This document shows positions 1 through 10,727 of a stretch of DNA of 37,955 nucleotides, piece by piece (position 1 is the stretch's first letter; each line of letters begins with the position of its first letter). The stretch spans positions 1 through 37,955 of the forward strand of contig JAJZXC010000002.1 of the NCBI GenBank assembly GCA_021846365.1. Reading direction: 5' to 3'. A program made the position numbers and the translations under genes. This DNA is from Bacillota bacterium (GTDB lineage Bacteria > Bacillota > Sulfobacillia > Sulfobacillales > Sulfobacillaceae). The notes under the pieces were generated by a model. That model was not told the origin of the DNA. It worked only from the letters and a program-made list of their open reading frames with translations, and made no database searches.

Positions 1-97
1 TGGGACATACAAATCCGTTCGGCCATCGCTGGTCAAACAGATATTTCCGGCACGCTTGGTCAGTCGAAAATTGATCTTGCCACTCCAGGCGGGTCAT
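1..97 (-). CDS. IS1595-family (ISXO2-like) transposase, N-terminal fragment cut by window edge
   Basis: Own translation of the minus strand from ATG at 97: MTRLEWQDQFSTDQACRKYLFDQRWPNGFVCP, which resembles the IS1595 N-terminus (..EFxxxFxTExACxxYLxxxRWPxGFxCPxCG). GGAGG lies about 8 nt upstream. Confidence 0.72.
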   Translation of the reverse strand, partial: MTRLEWQDQFSTDQACRKYLFDQRWPNGFVCP

Positions 98-178
98 AAG
101 CTCAACCTCCACTGGAACGTCTAATTATCCTAATGATATCACATCATTCTGGGATTCCTAAATTTTCCCTGACCTAAA

Positions 179-340
179 TTACGATGTATGAAGTTTTATT
201 GGAAACCGTACTTTTGGCACCGAGCCTACTACGTCGGGAGTGTCGGAGGGGCATCCTTGGATACGGTGAAGCGCTATGTCCAGGCCCAAGGGACGAAAGA
301 AAAACCCCGCAAGGCGGCCAAGAGGCCGCCGCCGGCTTGA
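179..340 (+). pseudogene. IS200/IS605-family TnpA (Y1 transposase), C-terminal remnant
   Basis: Frame through ATG at 188 reads MKFYWKPYFWHRAYYVGSVGGASLDTVKRYVQAQGTKEKPRKAAKRPPPA*, typical of the TnpA C-terminus (W..xYfV.SVG..s..TVkrYv.xQ). The N-terminal part is missing. Confidence 0.7.
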
Positions 341-369
341 CCCCCTCTTGGCTATCGCCTGAGAAGGGG
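341..369 (+). other. Putative IS200/IS605 right-end hairpin
   Basis: CCCCCTCTTGGCTATCGCCTGAGAAGGGG directly follows the tnpA stop. The stem is imperfect (CCCC/GGGG, one mismatch, TCT/AGA). Confidence 0.45.
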
Positions 370-400
370 AATGCGCGGGCATTATGTTCAAGCACGCCTA

Positions 401-1140
401 GCTCTAGACCGTAGAGCATCTGAAATTCGACTCGGGCGGGTGCCACGTTGGGGCGGTGCAGTAATTCCAGCACCGTGTTGATTACGCGTTGATCGTGGGT
501 TGCCACTGCGGTGAAGGCTCCCCCCTCGATCGCCCGCTTGACCAACGCCAGATAATTCCGGTCGACGTCCGCCTTGTCCTGCCAGGCGACCGAGACCGGT
601 TCCAGGTAAGCCCCCTTAACAATGCGCACAGACGGTTGCTCAAGCGTCAGCAAGGCCTCCAAATCCTCCGCCGAACGGTACAGATATGCCTGCAACACCG
701 CCCCCACCGCGCCGGGATAAGCGATGGCGAGCGTGCGGCAGGTCCTCAGCGTCGTCTCCGTGGTGGCGGAATTCTCCATGTCCAGCCAGACCAGTTGACC
801 GTTCTTTGCCGCGCTTTCGACGATGGCCCAAGCGCCCTCGCCCACCATGCTGAGCTTAATCGATACGCCCCCGTCCAGCTGCTGAGTAAAAAGGGCGTTC
901 AGGGCCTCGAGATAGTCGGAGGTAGCCGTCTGCTGATCGGCGGCCGATGCGGCCTCTTCTCCCAAATGGTCGAGGGTGACCCCGATCCGCTGGCGATTTA
1001 GCGCCCGGGCCACCACCAGCGCCTCCTTCAGAGTCGTTCCGGCCACGAAGCGGTTGGCACCCAACTCCAAACCATAACGCTCCGCCAGCGCCTGTAGGGC
1101 GGGACTTTAGCCCAAGACCCAACATGATCTCCCGAAACAC
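401..1140 (-). pseudogene. Proline dehydrogenase, frameshifted near the 5' end and truncated at the 3' end
   Basis: Protein contains RFVAGTTLKEAL, VTLDHLGE, WLDMENSATTETTL, GAVLQAYLYR, VKGAYLEP, ATHDQRVI and VEFQMLYG, as in monofunctional PRODH. Homology stops after FQMLYG. The GTG-initiated start (VFREIMLGLGL) is in another frame. Confidence 0.8.
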
Positions 1141-1147
1141 CCGGTTT

Positions 1148-1933
1148 TCACCCCTCCTCGGCCTCGCCCGCGTAGCGCACCCATTCCAGGGTTAGGCCCT
1201 TAGCCTCGGCAGGAGCGGCCACTTTGCCCGCCGTCGGACCCAAAAGTCCGTCCGCCACCAGACGCTGCCCGGGCTCTTTACCATCTAGCAGCATCGCTCC
1301 TACCATCATGCGCACCATGTGATATAAGAAGCCGTCCGCCTCGACCTCATAACACCATATGCGGCCCTCGGCTTCCTCAACCCACCGGCTGAGGCTAACC
1401 GTTCGCACCGTCGTCTTGGCCGAGGAGCCTTCGCCGCGAAAGGCGCGGAAATCGTGTTGTCCCAAGAGCCAGGCGGCGTCGCGGCACAAGACATCCCAAT
1501 CCAGCGGTTCGCTGACCGACGCCGTATAACGCATCCAAGGCAGACAGGGAGCCGGCTTCCGCCAGATCCGGTAGCGGTACCGCTTCCAGTTGGGGGCCCG
1601 GACGGGATCCCAGTCGTCGGCCACCTCTTCGGGATCACTGAGGCGGATGCTCTCTGGCAACCGTGGGTTCAACACCCGGGCGACCTTGTCCACCGGGATC
1701 GCACACGGCCCTTTCCACACCACCACCTGCCCCTGGGCGTGCACGCCGCGGTCGGTTCTCCCCGCCCCCACCACCACCCCGGCTCCCAGCCACCGGGAGA
1801 GGGTGGACTCCAGGACGCCTTGAATGGTAGGCCGGCCCGTCTGCCGCTGAAATCCGTGAAAGTCCGTACCGTCGTACAGGCATCGAAAGCGAATCGCCAA
1901 GGTCGTGCTCCTTTTCGCTCGCCAGCCGCTCAT
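1148..1933 (-). CDS. truA: tRNA pseudouridine(38-40) synthase TruA
   Basis: FRCLYDGTDFHGFQRQ, GAGRTDRGVHAQGQV, FLYHMVRMMVG motifs. Start placed at the internal Met MSGWRAKRST rather than the longer ORF that overlaps rplQ. Confidence 0.93.
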   Translation of the reverse strand: MSGWRAKRSTTLAIRFRCLYDGTDFHGFQRQTGRPTIQGVLESTLSRWLGAGVVVGAGRTDRGVHAQGQVVVWKGPCAIPVDKVARVLNPRLPESIRLSDPEEVADDWDPVRAPNWKRYRYRIWRKPAPCLPWMRYTASVSEPLDWDVLCRDAAWLLGQHDFRAFRGEGSSAKTTVRTVSLSRWVEEAEGRIWCYEVEADGFLYHMVRMMVGAMLLDGKEPGQRLVADGLLGPTAGKVAAPAEAKGLTLEWVRYAGEAEEG

Positions 1934-2009
1934 GATCGCTAAGCGGTCTCGCGGCAAAAAATGAGGCGCAGCCGCCGAGCGACCGCGCCCCGTTTCCCAA
2001 TCTTGAGGC

Positions 2010-2354
2010 TTAGACCAATTCCAAGATAGCCATCGGCGCCGCATCGCCGCGCCGAAAGCCGGTGCGGACGATGCGCGTGTATCCGCCCTGGCGATCCGCG
2101 TAGCGCGGCGCAATCGTGGAGAACAACTTGGCTACCACCTCTTCTTCCACGATGTAAGCCAACGCCCGCCGACGAGCAGCCAAGTCCCCTCGCTTGCCCA
2201 GCGCCACCATGTGTTCGGCCACCCGATTCACCTCATGAGCCCGGGCCACCGTGGTGGTGATGCGCTCTTCCTTCAGCAGCGCCGTCACCTGGTTGCGTAG
2301 CAGCGCCCGCCGCTGGTCGCCCGGCCGTCCCAATTTCCGGTGCACTTTCGGCAC
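2010..2354 (-). CDS. rplQ: 50S ribosomal protein L17
   Basis: [35 protein letters not shown]; conserved position after rpoA. Confidence 0.97.
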   Translation of the reverse strand: MPKVHRKLGRPGDQRRALLRNQVTALLKEERITTTVARAHEVNRVAEHMVALGKRGDLAARRRALAYIVEEEVVAKLFSTIAPRYADRQGGYTRIVRTGFRRGDAAPMAILELV

Positions 2355-2409
2355 GCGCCATCCCTCCTTCTGCTCTTACCTTGTGCTCTTGCTCGCGACC
2401 CTCTTGCCG

Positions 2410-3357
2410 CTATTCCTCCGACGCCTTAAGATACAGGCCCAGGGCAATTAATTTTTCCTTGACCTCTTCCAGCGACTTCTTGCCTAAATTACGCACCTTC
2501 ATCATGTCTTCATCGGTCTTGTTGGTCAGTTCGCCGACCGTGTCAATCCCCGCCCGCTTCAAGCAGTTGAACGAACGCACGGACAAATCCAGCTCTTCGA
2601 TGGGCATCTCTAGCAGTCGGTCGCGGCGATCCTCGTCGCGTTCGACACCGATTTCCACCCCTTGCACTCCGTCGGTCAGTTCCATGAACAGGCGCAGATG
2701 GTCGGACAAAATCTTGGCCCCCATCGAAATCGCCTCTTCCGGGCTGAGCGAGCCGTCCGTCCAAACTTCCAGCGTCAATTGGTCGTAATCCGTAATTTGA
2801 CCGACCCGCGTATCGGCCACCGACCAATTCACTTTGCGCACCGGGCTGAAAATCGACGCCACCGGGATAACCCCCACCGCCTGGTCGGGCCGCTTGTTCT
2901 TTTCTGCCGACACATAGCCGCGGCCGCGTTCAACGGCCATGTCCATGGCCAGGCGGCCACCCTCGTCAATCTCAGCAATGTACTGGTCGGGGTTGAGAAC
3001 GTCGATATCGGCATCGGCCTGAATGTCTCCCGCGGTTACCCGGCACGGACCTACCTTGTCAATCCGCACCGTGTGCGCCTCCTCGGACCAGAGGCGAAGG
3101 GACAAATGCTTGACGTTAAGGATAATGTCCGCCGTATCCTCTACCACGCCGGGAATCACCGAAAACTCGTGCAGGACGCCCTCCACCCTCACAGAGGTGA
3201 CGGCGGCCCCCGGTAACGATGACAACAGCACTCGCCGCAGCGAATTTCCCAGCGTAATGCCATAGCCTCGGTCCAGCGGTTCGATGACGAACCTCCCGTA
3301 GTTGGCTTCGTTTTCATCGTCAACCCGGCGCACTTCCGGTTTTTCGATTTCGGTCAT
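2410..3357 (-). CDS. rpoA: DNA-directed RNA polymerase subunit alpha
   Basis: NTD ([34 protein letters not shown]) and CTD ([22 protein letters not shown]). Start placed at MTEIEKPEV. Confidence 0.97.
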   Translation of the reverse strand: MTEIEKPEVRRVDDENEANYGRFVIEPLDRGYGITLGNSLRRVLLSSLPGAAVTSVRVEGVLHEFSVIPGVVEDTADIILNVKHLSLRLWSEEAHTVRIDKVGPCRVTAGDIQADADIDVLNPDQYIAEIDEGGRLAMDMAVERGRGYVSAEKNKRPDQAVGVIPVASIFSPVRKVNWSVADTRVGQITDYDQLTLEVWTDGSLSPEEAISMGAKILSDHLRLFMELTDGVQGVEIGVERDEDRRDRLLEMPIEELDLSVRSFNCLKRAGIDTVGELTNKTDEDMMKVRNLGKKSLEEVKEKLIALGLYLKASEE

Positions 3358-3438
3358 GGATTGGCCTGGTTTGTCCTCCAGGCCCTCGCCCCCTTTCACC
3401 AACACTTGCCTATGCGCTCCACACCTCTACCCGCTCGC

Positions 3439-4062
3439 TTATCGCGAATAGTATTCCACAATCAATTGTTCTTGCACCGGGGCCTCGATCTCATCGCGGT
3501 TAGGCAACCGCAAGACCGTCCCCTCCAGCTTGTCGGCATGAACCTCCAGCCATTCGGGGATGCCGCGGGCCTGCGGCTGTGCCATCTCCTTGAACCGCGT
3601 CTTTTCCCGGCTGGCGTCGCGGACGCGAATCACGTCGCCGGGTCTGACCGAGTACGACGGAATATTCACCTTGCGTCCGTTCACGCTGAAATGATTGTGC
3701 CGCACCAACTGCCGGGCCTCCGGCCGCGATGATGCTAGCCCCATGCGATAGACGACGTTGTCCAGCCGGCGCTCTAAAAGCTGAAGCAAAAGCTCGCCGG
3801 TGACCCCCTTTTTCTGGGCCGCCTTGCTGAAGTATCGTGCAAACTGCCCCTCCATCACGCCATAGGTGCGGCGGGCCTTTTGCTTTTCCCGGAGTTGCAC
3901 TCCGTACTCAGAAAGTTTACGGCGCCCTTGTCCATGCTGGCCCGGCGGGTATGCCCGACGTGCCACGGGACACTTTTCCGAAAAACACTTCTCGCCCTTC
4001 AAATACAACTTGACCCCTTCACGCCGACAAAGTCGGCACACGGGTCCGGTATACCGTGCCAT
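3439..4062 (-). CDS. rpsD: 30S ribosomal protein S4 (Cys-containing form)
   Basis: [44 protein letters not shown]. Confidence 0.97.
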   Translation of the reverse strand: MARYTGPVCRLCRREGVKLYLKGEKCFSEKCPVARRAYPPGQHGQGRRKLSEYGVQLREKQKARRTYGVMEGQFARYFSKAAQKKGVTGELLLQLLERRLDNVVYRMGLASSRPEARQLVRHNHFSVNGRKVNIPSYSVRPGDVIRVRDASREKTRFKEMAQPQARGIPEWLEVHADKLEGTVLRLPNRDEIEAPVQEQLIVEYYSR

Positions 4063-4114
4063 GCTTTAGCGCCTCCTTCCTTTCTTGTTCATGTCATCAG
4101 ACTCTTGTTCGTCA

Positions 4115-4507
4115 TCAGACCCGCCGCCGTTTGGGCGGACGACAACCGTTATGCGGAATCGGGGTCACGTCTTTAATCATGCTGACCTCGAGCCCCGCCG
4201 CCTGCAGGGAGCGGATGGCGGCCTCGCGGCCCGAACCCGGCCCCTTGACCATCACTTCCACTTCCTTGACCCCGTAATCCATGGCTCCCCGGGCCGCCGT
4301 CTCCGCTGCCAATTGCGCCGCGAAGGGGGTACTCTTGCGCGATCCCTTGAATCCCGACTGTCCCGCCGACGCCCACGACAGCGCGTTGCCCTGGGGGTCG
4401 GTAATGGTTACGATAGTATTGTTGAACGTCGAGCGGACATGGGCGATGCCCCGGTCGATATGCCGCCGATCTCTACGTTTGGGTTTAGCCGTTCGCCTAG
4501 CCGGCAC
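4115..4507 (-). CDS. rpsK: 30S ribosomal protein S11
   Basis: [58 protein letters not shown] terminus. Confidence 0.97.
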   Translation of the reverse strand: MPARRTAKPKRRDRRHIDRGIAHVRSTFNNTIVTITDPQGNALSWASAGQSGFKGSRKSTPFAAQLAAETAARGAMDYGVKEVEVMVKGPGSGREAAIRSLQAAGLEVSMIKDVTPIPHNGCRPPKRRRV

Positions 4508-4543
4508 TCCTTCAATCCCTCCTCAGTGTTGGTCGCTTCCCGC

Positions 4544-4915
4544 CTATTTCTTCCGCCGCACACCTACCGTCCGTCGCGGACCCTTGCGCGTGCGGGCGTT
4601 GGTTTTGGTCCGCTGCCCACGCACCGGCATGCTCCGGCGGTGGCGCTGACCGCGATAACTTCCGATGTCAATCAGCCGCTTGATATTGGTCTGCACTTCC
4701 CGCCGGAGGTCGCCTTCGACCCGATACTCGCGATCGATCACCTCGCGAATTCGGATCACTTGCTCCTCCGACAGGTCGCGCACCCGAATATCCGGATCCA
4801 CCTGGCTTTGCGCCAAAATCCGCGCCGCCGCCGGGAACCCGATGCCGTATATATAGGGCAGTGCCGCCTCGACCCGTTTGTCGCGCGGCAGGTCAATCCC
4901 CGCAATTCGAGCCAC
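4544..4915 (-). CDS. rpsM: 30S ribosomal protein S13
   Basis: [48 protein letters not shown]. Confidence 0.97.
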   Translation of the reverse strand: MARIAGIDLPRDKRVEAALPYIYGIGFPAAARILAQSQVDPDIRVRDLSEEQVIRIREVIDREYRVEGDLRREVQTNIKRLIDIGSYRGQRHRRSMPVRGQRTKTNARTRKGPRRTVGVRRKK

Positions 4916-4927
4916 TTTGCTGCCTCC

Positions 4928-5041
4928 CTAACCTTGCGCTTGTTTGTGCTTGGGATTTTCGCAAATCACCATCACTCGACCATGGCGCTTAATCACCCTA
5001 CATTTCTCACAAATCGGTTTAACCGAGGCGCGCACCTTCAT
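4928..5041 (-). CDS. rpmJ: 50S ribosomal protein L36 (zinc-binding form)
   Basis: Own translation of the minus strand: [37 protein letters not shown]. Not in the ORF track, probably because of its length. Confidence 0.95.
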   Translation of the reverse strand: MKVRASVKPICEKCRVIKRHGRVMVICENPKHKQAQG

Positions 5042-5072
5042 CGCCCCAGACCTCCTTTAGTCCACCAATACC

Positions 5073-5291
5073 CTATCGGTAACGATAGGTGATCCGACCG
5101 CGCGTCAAGTCATAGGGCGACAGCTGCACCGTCACCTTGTCGCCGGCCAGGATTTTGATAAAGTGCATCCGAATTTTTCCCGAGACATGGGCCAACACGC
5201 GATGGCCATTAGGTAATTCTACGCGAAACATCGCGTTTGGTAAAGGCTCGATGACGGTACCCTCAACCTCAATCGAATCCTCCTTGGCCAC
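5073..5291 (-). CDS. infA: Translation initiation factor IF-1
   Basis: (V)[74 protein letters not shown] start with GGAGGTGG upstream. Confidence 0.95.
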   Translation of the reverse strand: MAKEDSIEVEGTVIEPLPNAMFRVELPNGHRVLAHVSGKIRMHFIKILAGDKVTVQLSPYDLTRGRITYRYR

Positions 5292-5362
5292 ATTTTCCAC
5301 CTCCTCTCGCAGCCCGAACGGTTTAGTATACCCGAGATCGCGTCCCGGTATCCAATCTTTTA

Positions 5363-6127
5363 TTATACGAGACTTTTCGCATTTTGGGTCAGAATTTCGG
5401 GACCTCCCGGATCCAGGAAAATGGTGTGCTCGAAGTGACAGGAAAGACTCCCGTCGCGGGTCACCACCGTCCACCCGTCCTCGAGCACATCGACCTGGTA
5501 GCCGCCCAGATTCACCATCGGCTCGATGGCGATGGCCAAGCCTGGCCGCAAGACCACTCCCCGGCCCCGCGTACCGTAGTTGGGCACCTGCGGATCCTCA
5601 TGCATGGCCCGGCCCACGCCATGGCCGACGAAGTCCCGCACCACCGAAAATCCGCGTTGTTCCACCACTTCCTGCACCGCCGCCGACACATCACCCAGCC
5701 GGGCGCCCACCTGAGCCGCCTGGATCCCCGCCCCCAGGGCGGTCTGGGTTACCGTCAAGAGCTCGGCCGCGCGGTCATTGGGCGGTTCCTCCACGAAGAC
5801 GCTGATCGCCGCATCGCCCACAAAACCGTCGACGACGGCACCCAAATCCAGACTCACCAAGTCGTGCCGACGCAGGGGACGCAACCCGGGAATGCCGTGG
5901 ACCACTTGTTCGTTAACCGACACACAGACGCTGGCCGGGTACCCGTGATAGCCCTTGAAGGCGGGAACCGCCCCCCGCGCCCGGATTTCGGCTTCGGCCA
6001 GCTGATCCAGGTCCCGTGTGCGCACTCCTGCCCGAACCCGGGCCTTGAGCAACTGCAAGACTTCGGCCACGATGCGTCCCGCCCGGCGCATCTTTTCGCG
6101 ATCCTGCGCGCTTTTCAATTCAATCAT
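5363..6127 (-). CDS. map: Type I methionyl aminopeptidase
   Basis: [52 protein letters not shown]. The 4-nt ATGA overlap with adk suggests coupling. Confidence 0.96.
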   Translation of the reverse strand: MIELKSAQDREKMRRAGRIVAEVLQLLKARVRAGVRTRDLDQLAEAEIRARGAVPAFKGYHGYPASVCVSVNEQVVHGIPGLRPLRRHDLVSLDLGAVVDGFVGDAAISVFVEEPPNDRAAELLTVTQTALGAGIQAAQVGARLGDVSAAVQEVVEQRGFSVVRDFVGHGVGRAMHEDPQVPNYGTRGRGVVLRPGLAIAIEPMVNLGGYQVDVLEDGWTVVTRDGSLSCHFEHTIFLDPGGPEILTQNAKSLV

Positions 6128-6774
6128 CGGCTCCCGCCCTCCGCGAGTTGTTGCCCAAGCTTTCGGCTGACAACGTCTACCGGCGCCCCGCCGTCGATTT
6201 CCAGCACCATGCCCCGGTCACGATAGTAGTCGACCAAGGGAGCCGTCTCCTCGAAATACACGCGCAGGCGACGCTTTACCGTTTCCGGGCGATCGTCTTC
6301 CCGCTGAATCAACCCTGTTTGGCAATTCTCACAAACTTTGCTGGCCGCAGGGGAAGCCAAGTGATAGGTGGCGTGGCACTCGGGACACCACCAGCGTCCG
6401 GTCAAGCGACGCATAAGCTCGCTTTCGGGCACCCTGAGGTATACCGCCCGCGAGAGCGCGGTGCGGGTCTCGTTCAACCGGCGCTCAAAGCTCCGCGCCT
6501 GGGCCAGATTGCGCGGAAAGCCGTCGAGCACATAGCCATTTTTGGCGTCGTCCCGGCCGAGCCGGTCCCAGACCATGGCTTCGGTCAGCTCATCCGGAAC
6601 CAAGCCGCCGGATTCGACATAGCGCTTGGCCTGTTGGCCCAGTTCCGTGTTCTCCTTCAGATGGGCCCGAAACAGATCCCCGGTGGAGATGTGCGGCACC
6701 CCCAACCGATCTCCCAGCCGCGCCGCCTGGGTACCCTTGCCGGCCCCCGGCGGCCCAATCATGATAAGCCGCAT
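6124..6774 (-). CDS. adk: Adenylate kinase with zinc-binding LID (CxxC..CxxC)
   Basis: MRLIMIGPPGAGKGTQA P-loop, VLDGFPRN, CPECHATYHLASPAASKVCENC LID. Start could be the upstream Met at 6801. Confidence 0.95.
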   Translation of the reverse strand: MRLIMIGPPGAGKGTQAARLGDRLGVPHISTGDLFRAHLKENTELGQQAKRYVESGGLVPDELTEAMVWDRLGRDDAKNGYVLDGFPRNLAQARSFERRLNETRTALSRAVYLRVPESELMRRLTGRWWCPECHATYHLASPAASKVCENCQTGLIQREDDRPETVKRRLRVYFEETAPLVDYYRDRGMVLEIDGGAPVDVVSRKLGQQLAEGGSR

Positions 6775-6823
6775 CCCGCCATCCTTTCGCCTGTTTCGCA
6801 TCGTCGCCGCAGTGCGCTGCCGC

Positions 6824-8122
6824 CTATTCCGGGACCCGCTTCATGAATCCCTCATATTGGCGCATCAACAGGTGCGACTGGATTTGTTTCAGCGTATCAA
6901 GGCCCACCCCAACCACGATCAGCAGCGAGGTTCCGCCAAAATAGAGGCCGGGAATACCCATGCCCATGGTGATAAAGCTGGGGATAATCGAGACCAGACC
7001 TAGGAAAACCGCCCCGACCAAGGTCAGCCGGGCGCTCACCCGCGCCAGGTAATCGGCCGTCGGCTTGCCGGGCCGAATCCCGGGAATGTATCCCCCCGCC
7101 TTTTTCATGTTGTCGGCAACATCATCGACCTTGAAGATAACCTGGGTGTAAAAGAAGGTGAACAGCACCACCAGCAGAAATTCCATGCCGATATAGACAG
7201 GCGAGGTAATGCCGAAGTACCGTTGCAACAAGATCGTCCACGACCCCTTGGCAAAGTTGGCCACGGTGTAGGGCAGGACCAAGAGCGAGATGGCGAAAAT
7301 TACCGGAATGACCCCCGCCTGGTTGACCCGGATGGGCAGGTGGGTGGAGTGCCCTTGATAGATGCGCCGGCCCACCACGCGCTTGGGATACTGGACGGGA
7401 ATGTTGCGCTGACCCTCGTTGACGAAAACCACGCCGGCGATGATGATCAGCGCGACCACCAAGAATATCACGATTTTCGGCCATGACAAGACTCCCGCGG
7501 TCACATACTGCACAAGCCGGTTGATGCCAAAAGGAATCCGCGAAACGATGCCAAAGAGCACCAGCAGCGAGATGCCATTGCCGATGCCCTTGTCGGTAAT
7601 CTGTTCGCCAATCCACATCAAGATCACAGTACCCACCAGGAGCATGGCGGCCACGAAAAACATCTCGCCCAGGGTGTGATTGAGCAACACGTACCGGCCC
7701 CCCGACGAATAGCGGTACAGGTAAAAGGCCACCCCCAGCGACTGCAACGCGCCCAGGCCGACGCTGCCCCACCGGGTCCAGGTGTTGATCTTGCGCTGGC
7801 CTTCCTCTCCCTCCTTGCTCCATTCCTCAAACTGGGGCACCACCACCGTCAACAGCTGCATGATGATGCTGGCATCGATGTAGGGGATGATGCTCAGGGC
7901 AAAAATGGACAGGGTGGCGGTGGCGCCGCCGGAGAACAGGTTCAGCAGCGCAAAGATGCTGGCCTGGCTGTTGAACAGCGATTGAATCACGCTGGCGTTC
8001 ACGCCCGGAATGGGAATGTGCGACCCAAGCCGAAAGATCACCAGCATTAACACCGTAAACCCGAGTTTCCGGCTTAAATTGGAAGCGCGGAAGGCGTTCA
8101 CCAGGTTTTGGGCTTGAGCCAC
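6824..8122 (-). CDS. secY: Preprotein translocase subunit SecY
   Basis: Multi-TM protein; LGSHIPIPGVN, RYRSSGGRY region, ADNMKKAGGYIPGIRPGKPT; conserved between rplO and adk. Confidence 0.96.
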   Translation of the reverse strand: MAQAQNLVNAFRASNLSRKLGFTVLMLVIFRLGSHIPIPGVNASVIQSLFNSQASIFALLNLFSGGATATLSIFALSIIPYIDASIIMQLLTVVVPQFEEWSKEGEEGQRKINTWTRWGSVGLGALQSLGVAFYLYRYSSGGRYVLLNHTLGEMFFVAAMLLVGTVILMWIGEQITDKGIGNGISLLVLFGIVSRIPFGINRLVQYVTAGVLSWPKIVIFLVVALIIIAGVVFVNEGQRNIPVQYPKRVVGRRIYQGHSTHLPIRVNQAGVIPVIFAISLLVLPYTVANFAKGSWTILLQRYFGITSPVYIGMEFLLVVLFTFFYTQVIFKVDDVADNMKKAGGYIPGIRPGKPTADYLARVSARLTLVGAVFLGLVSIIPSFITMGMGIPGLYFGGTSLLIVVGVGLDTLKQIQSHLLMRQYEGFMKRVPE

Positions 8123-8123
8123 C

Positions 8124-8561
8124 TTAAATCACCTCGGTGCGTCCGTCGGCGGCCTCGATCTTGGCCACCGCGGACTTGGAAAAGGCGTGGGCTTTGACCA
8201 CCAACGGCCGATCGATCTCTCCTTCGCCCAAAATCTTCACCGGCAAGCGGTGCCGCACCAAACGCACGGATTTCAGCAAGGCGGGAGTGACCTCGGTGCC
8301 GGCATCAAAACGGTTCAAATCCTTGAGATTGACGACCTCGTACTCCACGCGAAAGGGGTTGATAAATCCCCGTTTGGGCAACCGACGTTGCAAGGGCATT
8401 TGACCCCCTTCAAATCCCGGCCGAATCCTCCCCCCCGCGCGGGCCTTTTGCCCCTTGTGACCGCGTCCCGCGGTCTTGCCCAATCCGGAGCCCAATCCCC
8501 GTCCGCGTCGTGTCTTGGCCGTGTGCGAACCCGGAGCCGGCGATAAATCATGCAATCTCAT
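8124..8561 (-). CDS. rplO: 50S ribosomal protein L15
   Basis: [41 protein letters not shown]. Confidence 0.97.
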   Translation of the reverse strand: MRLHDLSPAPGSHTAKTRRGRGLGSGLGKTAGRGHKGQKARAGGRIRPGFEGGQMPLQRRLPKRGFINPFRVEYEVVNLKDLNRFDAGTEVTPALLKSVRLVRHRLPVKILGEGEIDRPLVVKAHAFSKSAVAKIEAADGRTEVI

Positions 8562-8779
8562 GCTCGCTGTCCCCCTTCCTCAACCCCATTCCCGTCGCCC
8601 TCAGCGGTCTCCACCCGAACCAAGTGGCGCACCTTGTGAATCATTCCCCGTATCCCGGGATTGTCGGCCTGCTCCACCGTGGCCCACATTTTTCTGAGTC
8701 CCAACATCCTGACCGTGTCCTTTTGATCCTGCGCGTACCCGATCGGACTCTTGACCAAGGTAATTCTGAGCCTAGCCAT
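8558..8779 (-). CDS. rpmD: 50S ribosomal protein L30
   Basis: [31 protein letters not shown]. The 4-nt overlap with rplO. Confidence 0.94.
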   Translation of the reverse strand: MARLRITLVKSPIGYAQDQKDTVRMLGLRKMWATVEQADNPGIRGMIHKVRHLVRVETAEGDGNGVEEGGQRA

Positions 8780-9299
8780 GATGGCCCCCTTTGAGAACTT
8801 GCTGAACCGTCCGCCCCCGCAATTTAGCCACGTGAACGACGTCCCGCATCTGTTTCAACGCCTCCATGGTCGCCGCCACCACGTTGTTGGGATTGGATGA
8901 GCCCAAGGATTTGGTCAACACGTCTTTAATCCCGGCCACCTCCAATACCGCGCGTACCGGACCGCCGGCGATAACCCCGGTCCCTTCCCCGGCCGGCTTA
9001 ATCAGCACCCGACCGGCCCCGAAGACGCCCACCATTTGGTGGGGAACGGTGGTGCCCAGCCGTGCCACCGTGACCATGTGTTTCTTGGCATCTTCCACGC
9101 CCTTGCGAATGGCCTCGGGGATTTCGGCCGCTTTGCCCATGCCGCTCCCTACCCGGCCCGCCTCGTCGCCGACGACCACCAACGCGCTAAAGCTGAAACG
9201 GCGCCCTCCCTTGACCACCTTGGCCACCCGGTTGATGGCCACTACCCGTTCCTTCAGTTCGGGCCCGCTTTGGGCCTCGGCGTGTCCACCTCTTGGCAT
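8772..9299 (-). CDS. rpsE: 30S ribosomal protein S5
   Basis: [53 protein letters not shown]. Confidence 0.97.
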   Translation of the reverse strand: MPRGGHAEAQSGPELKERVVAINRVAKVVKGGRRFSFSALVVVGDEAGRVGSGMGKAAEIPEAIRKGVEDAKKHMVTVARLGTTVPHQMVGVFGAGRVLIKPAGEGTGVIAGGPVRAVLEVAGIKDVLTKSLGSSNPNNVVAATMEALKQMRDVVHVAKLRGRTVQQVLKGGHHG

Positions 9300-9332
9300 A
9301 CGCTCCCCCTTTGTTCAAGCCACTAGTTAGAG

Positions 9333-9698
9333 TTAAAATTCAAGTCCGGCCTCACGCGCGCCGTCGGCCAATGCCTGCACCCGGCCGTGATACCGGTAGC
9401 CCCCGCGGTCGAACACAACCTTGGTGACACCTTTGGTCAGCGCCCGCTCTGCGACCAACTCCCCCACCTTCCGCGCCTTGGCCACCGTCAGGCGACCCGG
9501 TTCGCTCCGCAAACTGGCTTCCATCGTCGAGGCCGCGGCCAGGGTATGCCCTTTTTCGTCGTCAATGACCTGCGCGTAAATGTGGTCGTTGGAGCGAAAG
9601 ACGTTTAGCCGCGGCCTTTGCGCCGTGCCCGCCACCCGCGCTCGAAGCCTAAGGTGGCGCTTGTGGCGCGCCGCGCTGCGATCAAATCGCTTGTACAC
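9333..9698 (-). CDS. rplR: 50S ribosomal protein L18
   Basis: [65 protein letters not shown]. Confidence 0.97.
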   Translation of the reverse strand: MYKRFDRSAARHKRHLRLRARVAGTAQRPRLNVFRSNDHIYAQVIDDEKGHTLAAASTMEASLRSEPGRLTVAKARKVGELVAERALTKGVTKVVFDRGGYRYHGRVQALADGAREAGLEF

Positions 9699-9735
9699 CG
9701 CTCATCCTCCTCGTTCAACCCGCGATGGCTGTGAT

Positions 9736-10275
9736 CTATTTCTTTCCGGTCTTGCCCACCTTGCGCCGCACCCGTTCGCCCGCATAGCGAATGCCCTTGC
9801 CCTTGTACGGTTCCGGCGGCCGCACGCCGCGAATCTTCGCCGCCACCGCCCCCACCAGCTCGCGGTCGAAGCCTTTGACCGACACGTGGGTGGGATTGGG
9901 CACCTCAAACTCGATCCCCTCTGGCGCATGAACCTCGACCGGATGGGAGAATCCTACCGTAAGCACCAATTTTCCGGCCTGCCGGGCCGCCCGGTAACCC
10001 ACCCCGGAAAGTTCGAGATCTTTTTGGAATCCCGCTGACACCCCTTGCACCATGTTGGCGATCAAGGTGCGCGAGAGTCCCCACTGGGCCCGCGCGAATC
10101 CGCTGTCGTCCACCGGAATGACCCGTAAAACGTCGCCATCCCGCTCTACCCGCACCTCGCGCCGAAGTTCACGCGTCAATCGCCCCTTGCTGCCTTTCAC
10201 CTCAATCCGGCGCCCGTCAATCACGACATCGACACCCTGAGGAATGGCCACCGGAAGCTTGCCAATTCGCGACAT
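9736..10275 (-). CDS. rplF: 50S ribosomal protein L6
   Basis: [43 protein letters not shown]. Confidence 0.97.
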   Translation of the reverse strand: MSRIGKLPVAIPQGVDVVIDGRRIEVKGSKGRLTRELRREVRVERDGDVLRVIPVDDSGFARAQWGLSRTLIANMVQGVSAGFQKDLELSGVGYRAARQAGKLVLTVGFSHPVEVHAPEGIEFEVPNPTHVSVKGFDRELVGAVAAKIRGVRPPEPYKGKGIRYAGERVRRKVGKTGKK

Positions 10276-10309
10276 GGTGCCCTCCTTTCGATGGCTCAGT
10301 CTTATCCTG

Positions 10310-10702
10310 CTACCACACGTAACAGAGGACTTCGCCGCCCACTCGCTTTTCCCGTGCTTGCTTTTCTGTCATCACGCCGTGCGACGTGGACAGGATTGCG
10401 ATCCCAAGGCCGCCCAACACACGCGGCAACTCGTCCAATCCAGCATACACCCGAAGCCCCGGCCGACTGATCCGCCGCAGGCCGGTGATCACTTTCTCCC
10501 GGTTGGCGCCGTACTTCAAATATAGGCGCAAGGTTCCCCGGCGAGCGTTCTCAATCACTTCCACATCGCGAATGAATCCCTCTTCCCGCAGAATTCGCGC
10601 CAGTTCCCGTTTCATCTTCGAAGCCGGGACATCCACGTGCTCGCGATAGACCACGTTGGCATTTCGAATCCGCGTCAGCATATCTGCAATCGGGTCCGTC
10701 AC
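10310..10702 (-). CDS. rpsH: 30S ribosomal protein S8
   Basis: (V)[61 protein letters not shown] start with GGAGG upstream. Confidence 0.96.
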   Translation of the reverse strand: MTDPIADMLTRIRNANVVYREHVDVPASKMKRELARILREEGFIRDVEVIENARRGTLRLYLKYGANREKVITGLRRISRPGLRVYAGLDELPRVLGGLGIAILSTSHGVMTEKQAREKRVGGEVLCYVW

Positions 10703-10727
10703 AGGATCCTCCTTCCCCCTGCCCCGC

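Noticed and set aside
1080-1140. Programmed frameshift in the PRODH gene
   Set aside because: No slippery heptamer or obvious stimulatory structure seen. The gene is also truncated at its 3' end, so a decayed pseudogene is simpler.
1934-2113. N-terminal extension of truA (321-aa ORF)
   Set aside because: The extension overlaps rplQ and has no TruA homology. Conserved TruA sequence begins near MSGWRAKRSTTLAIRF.
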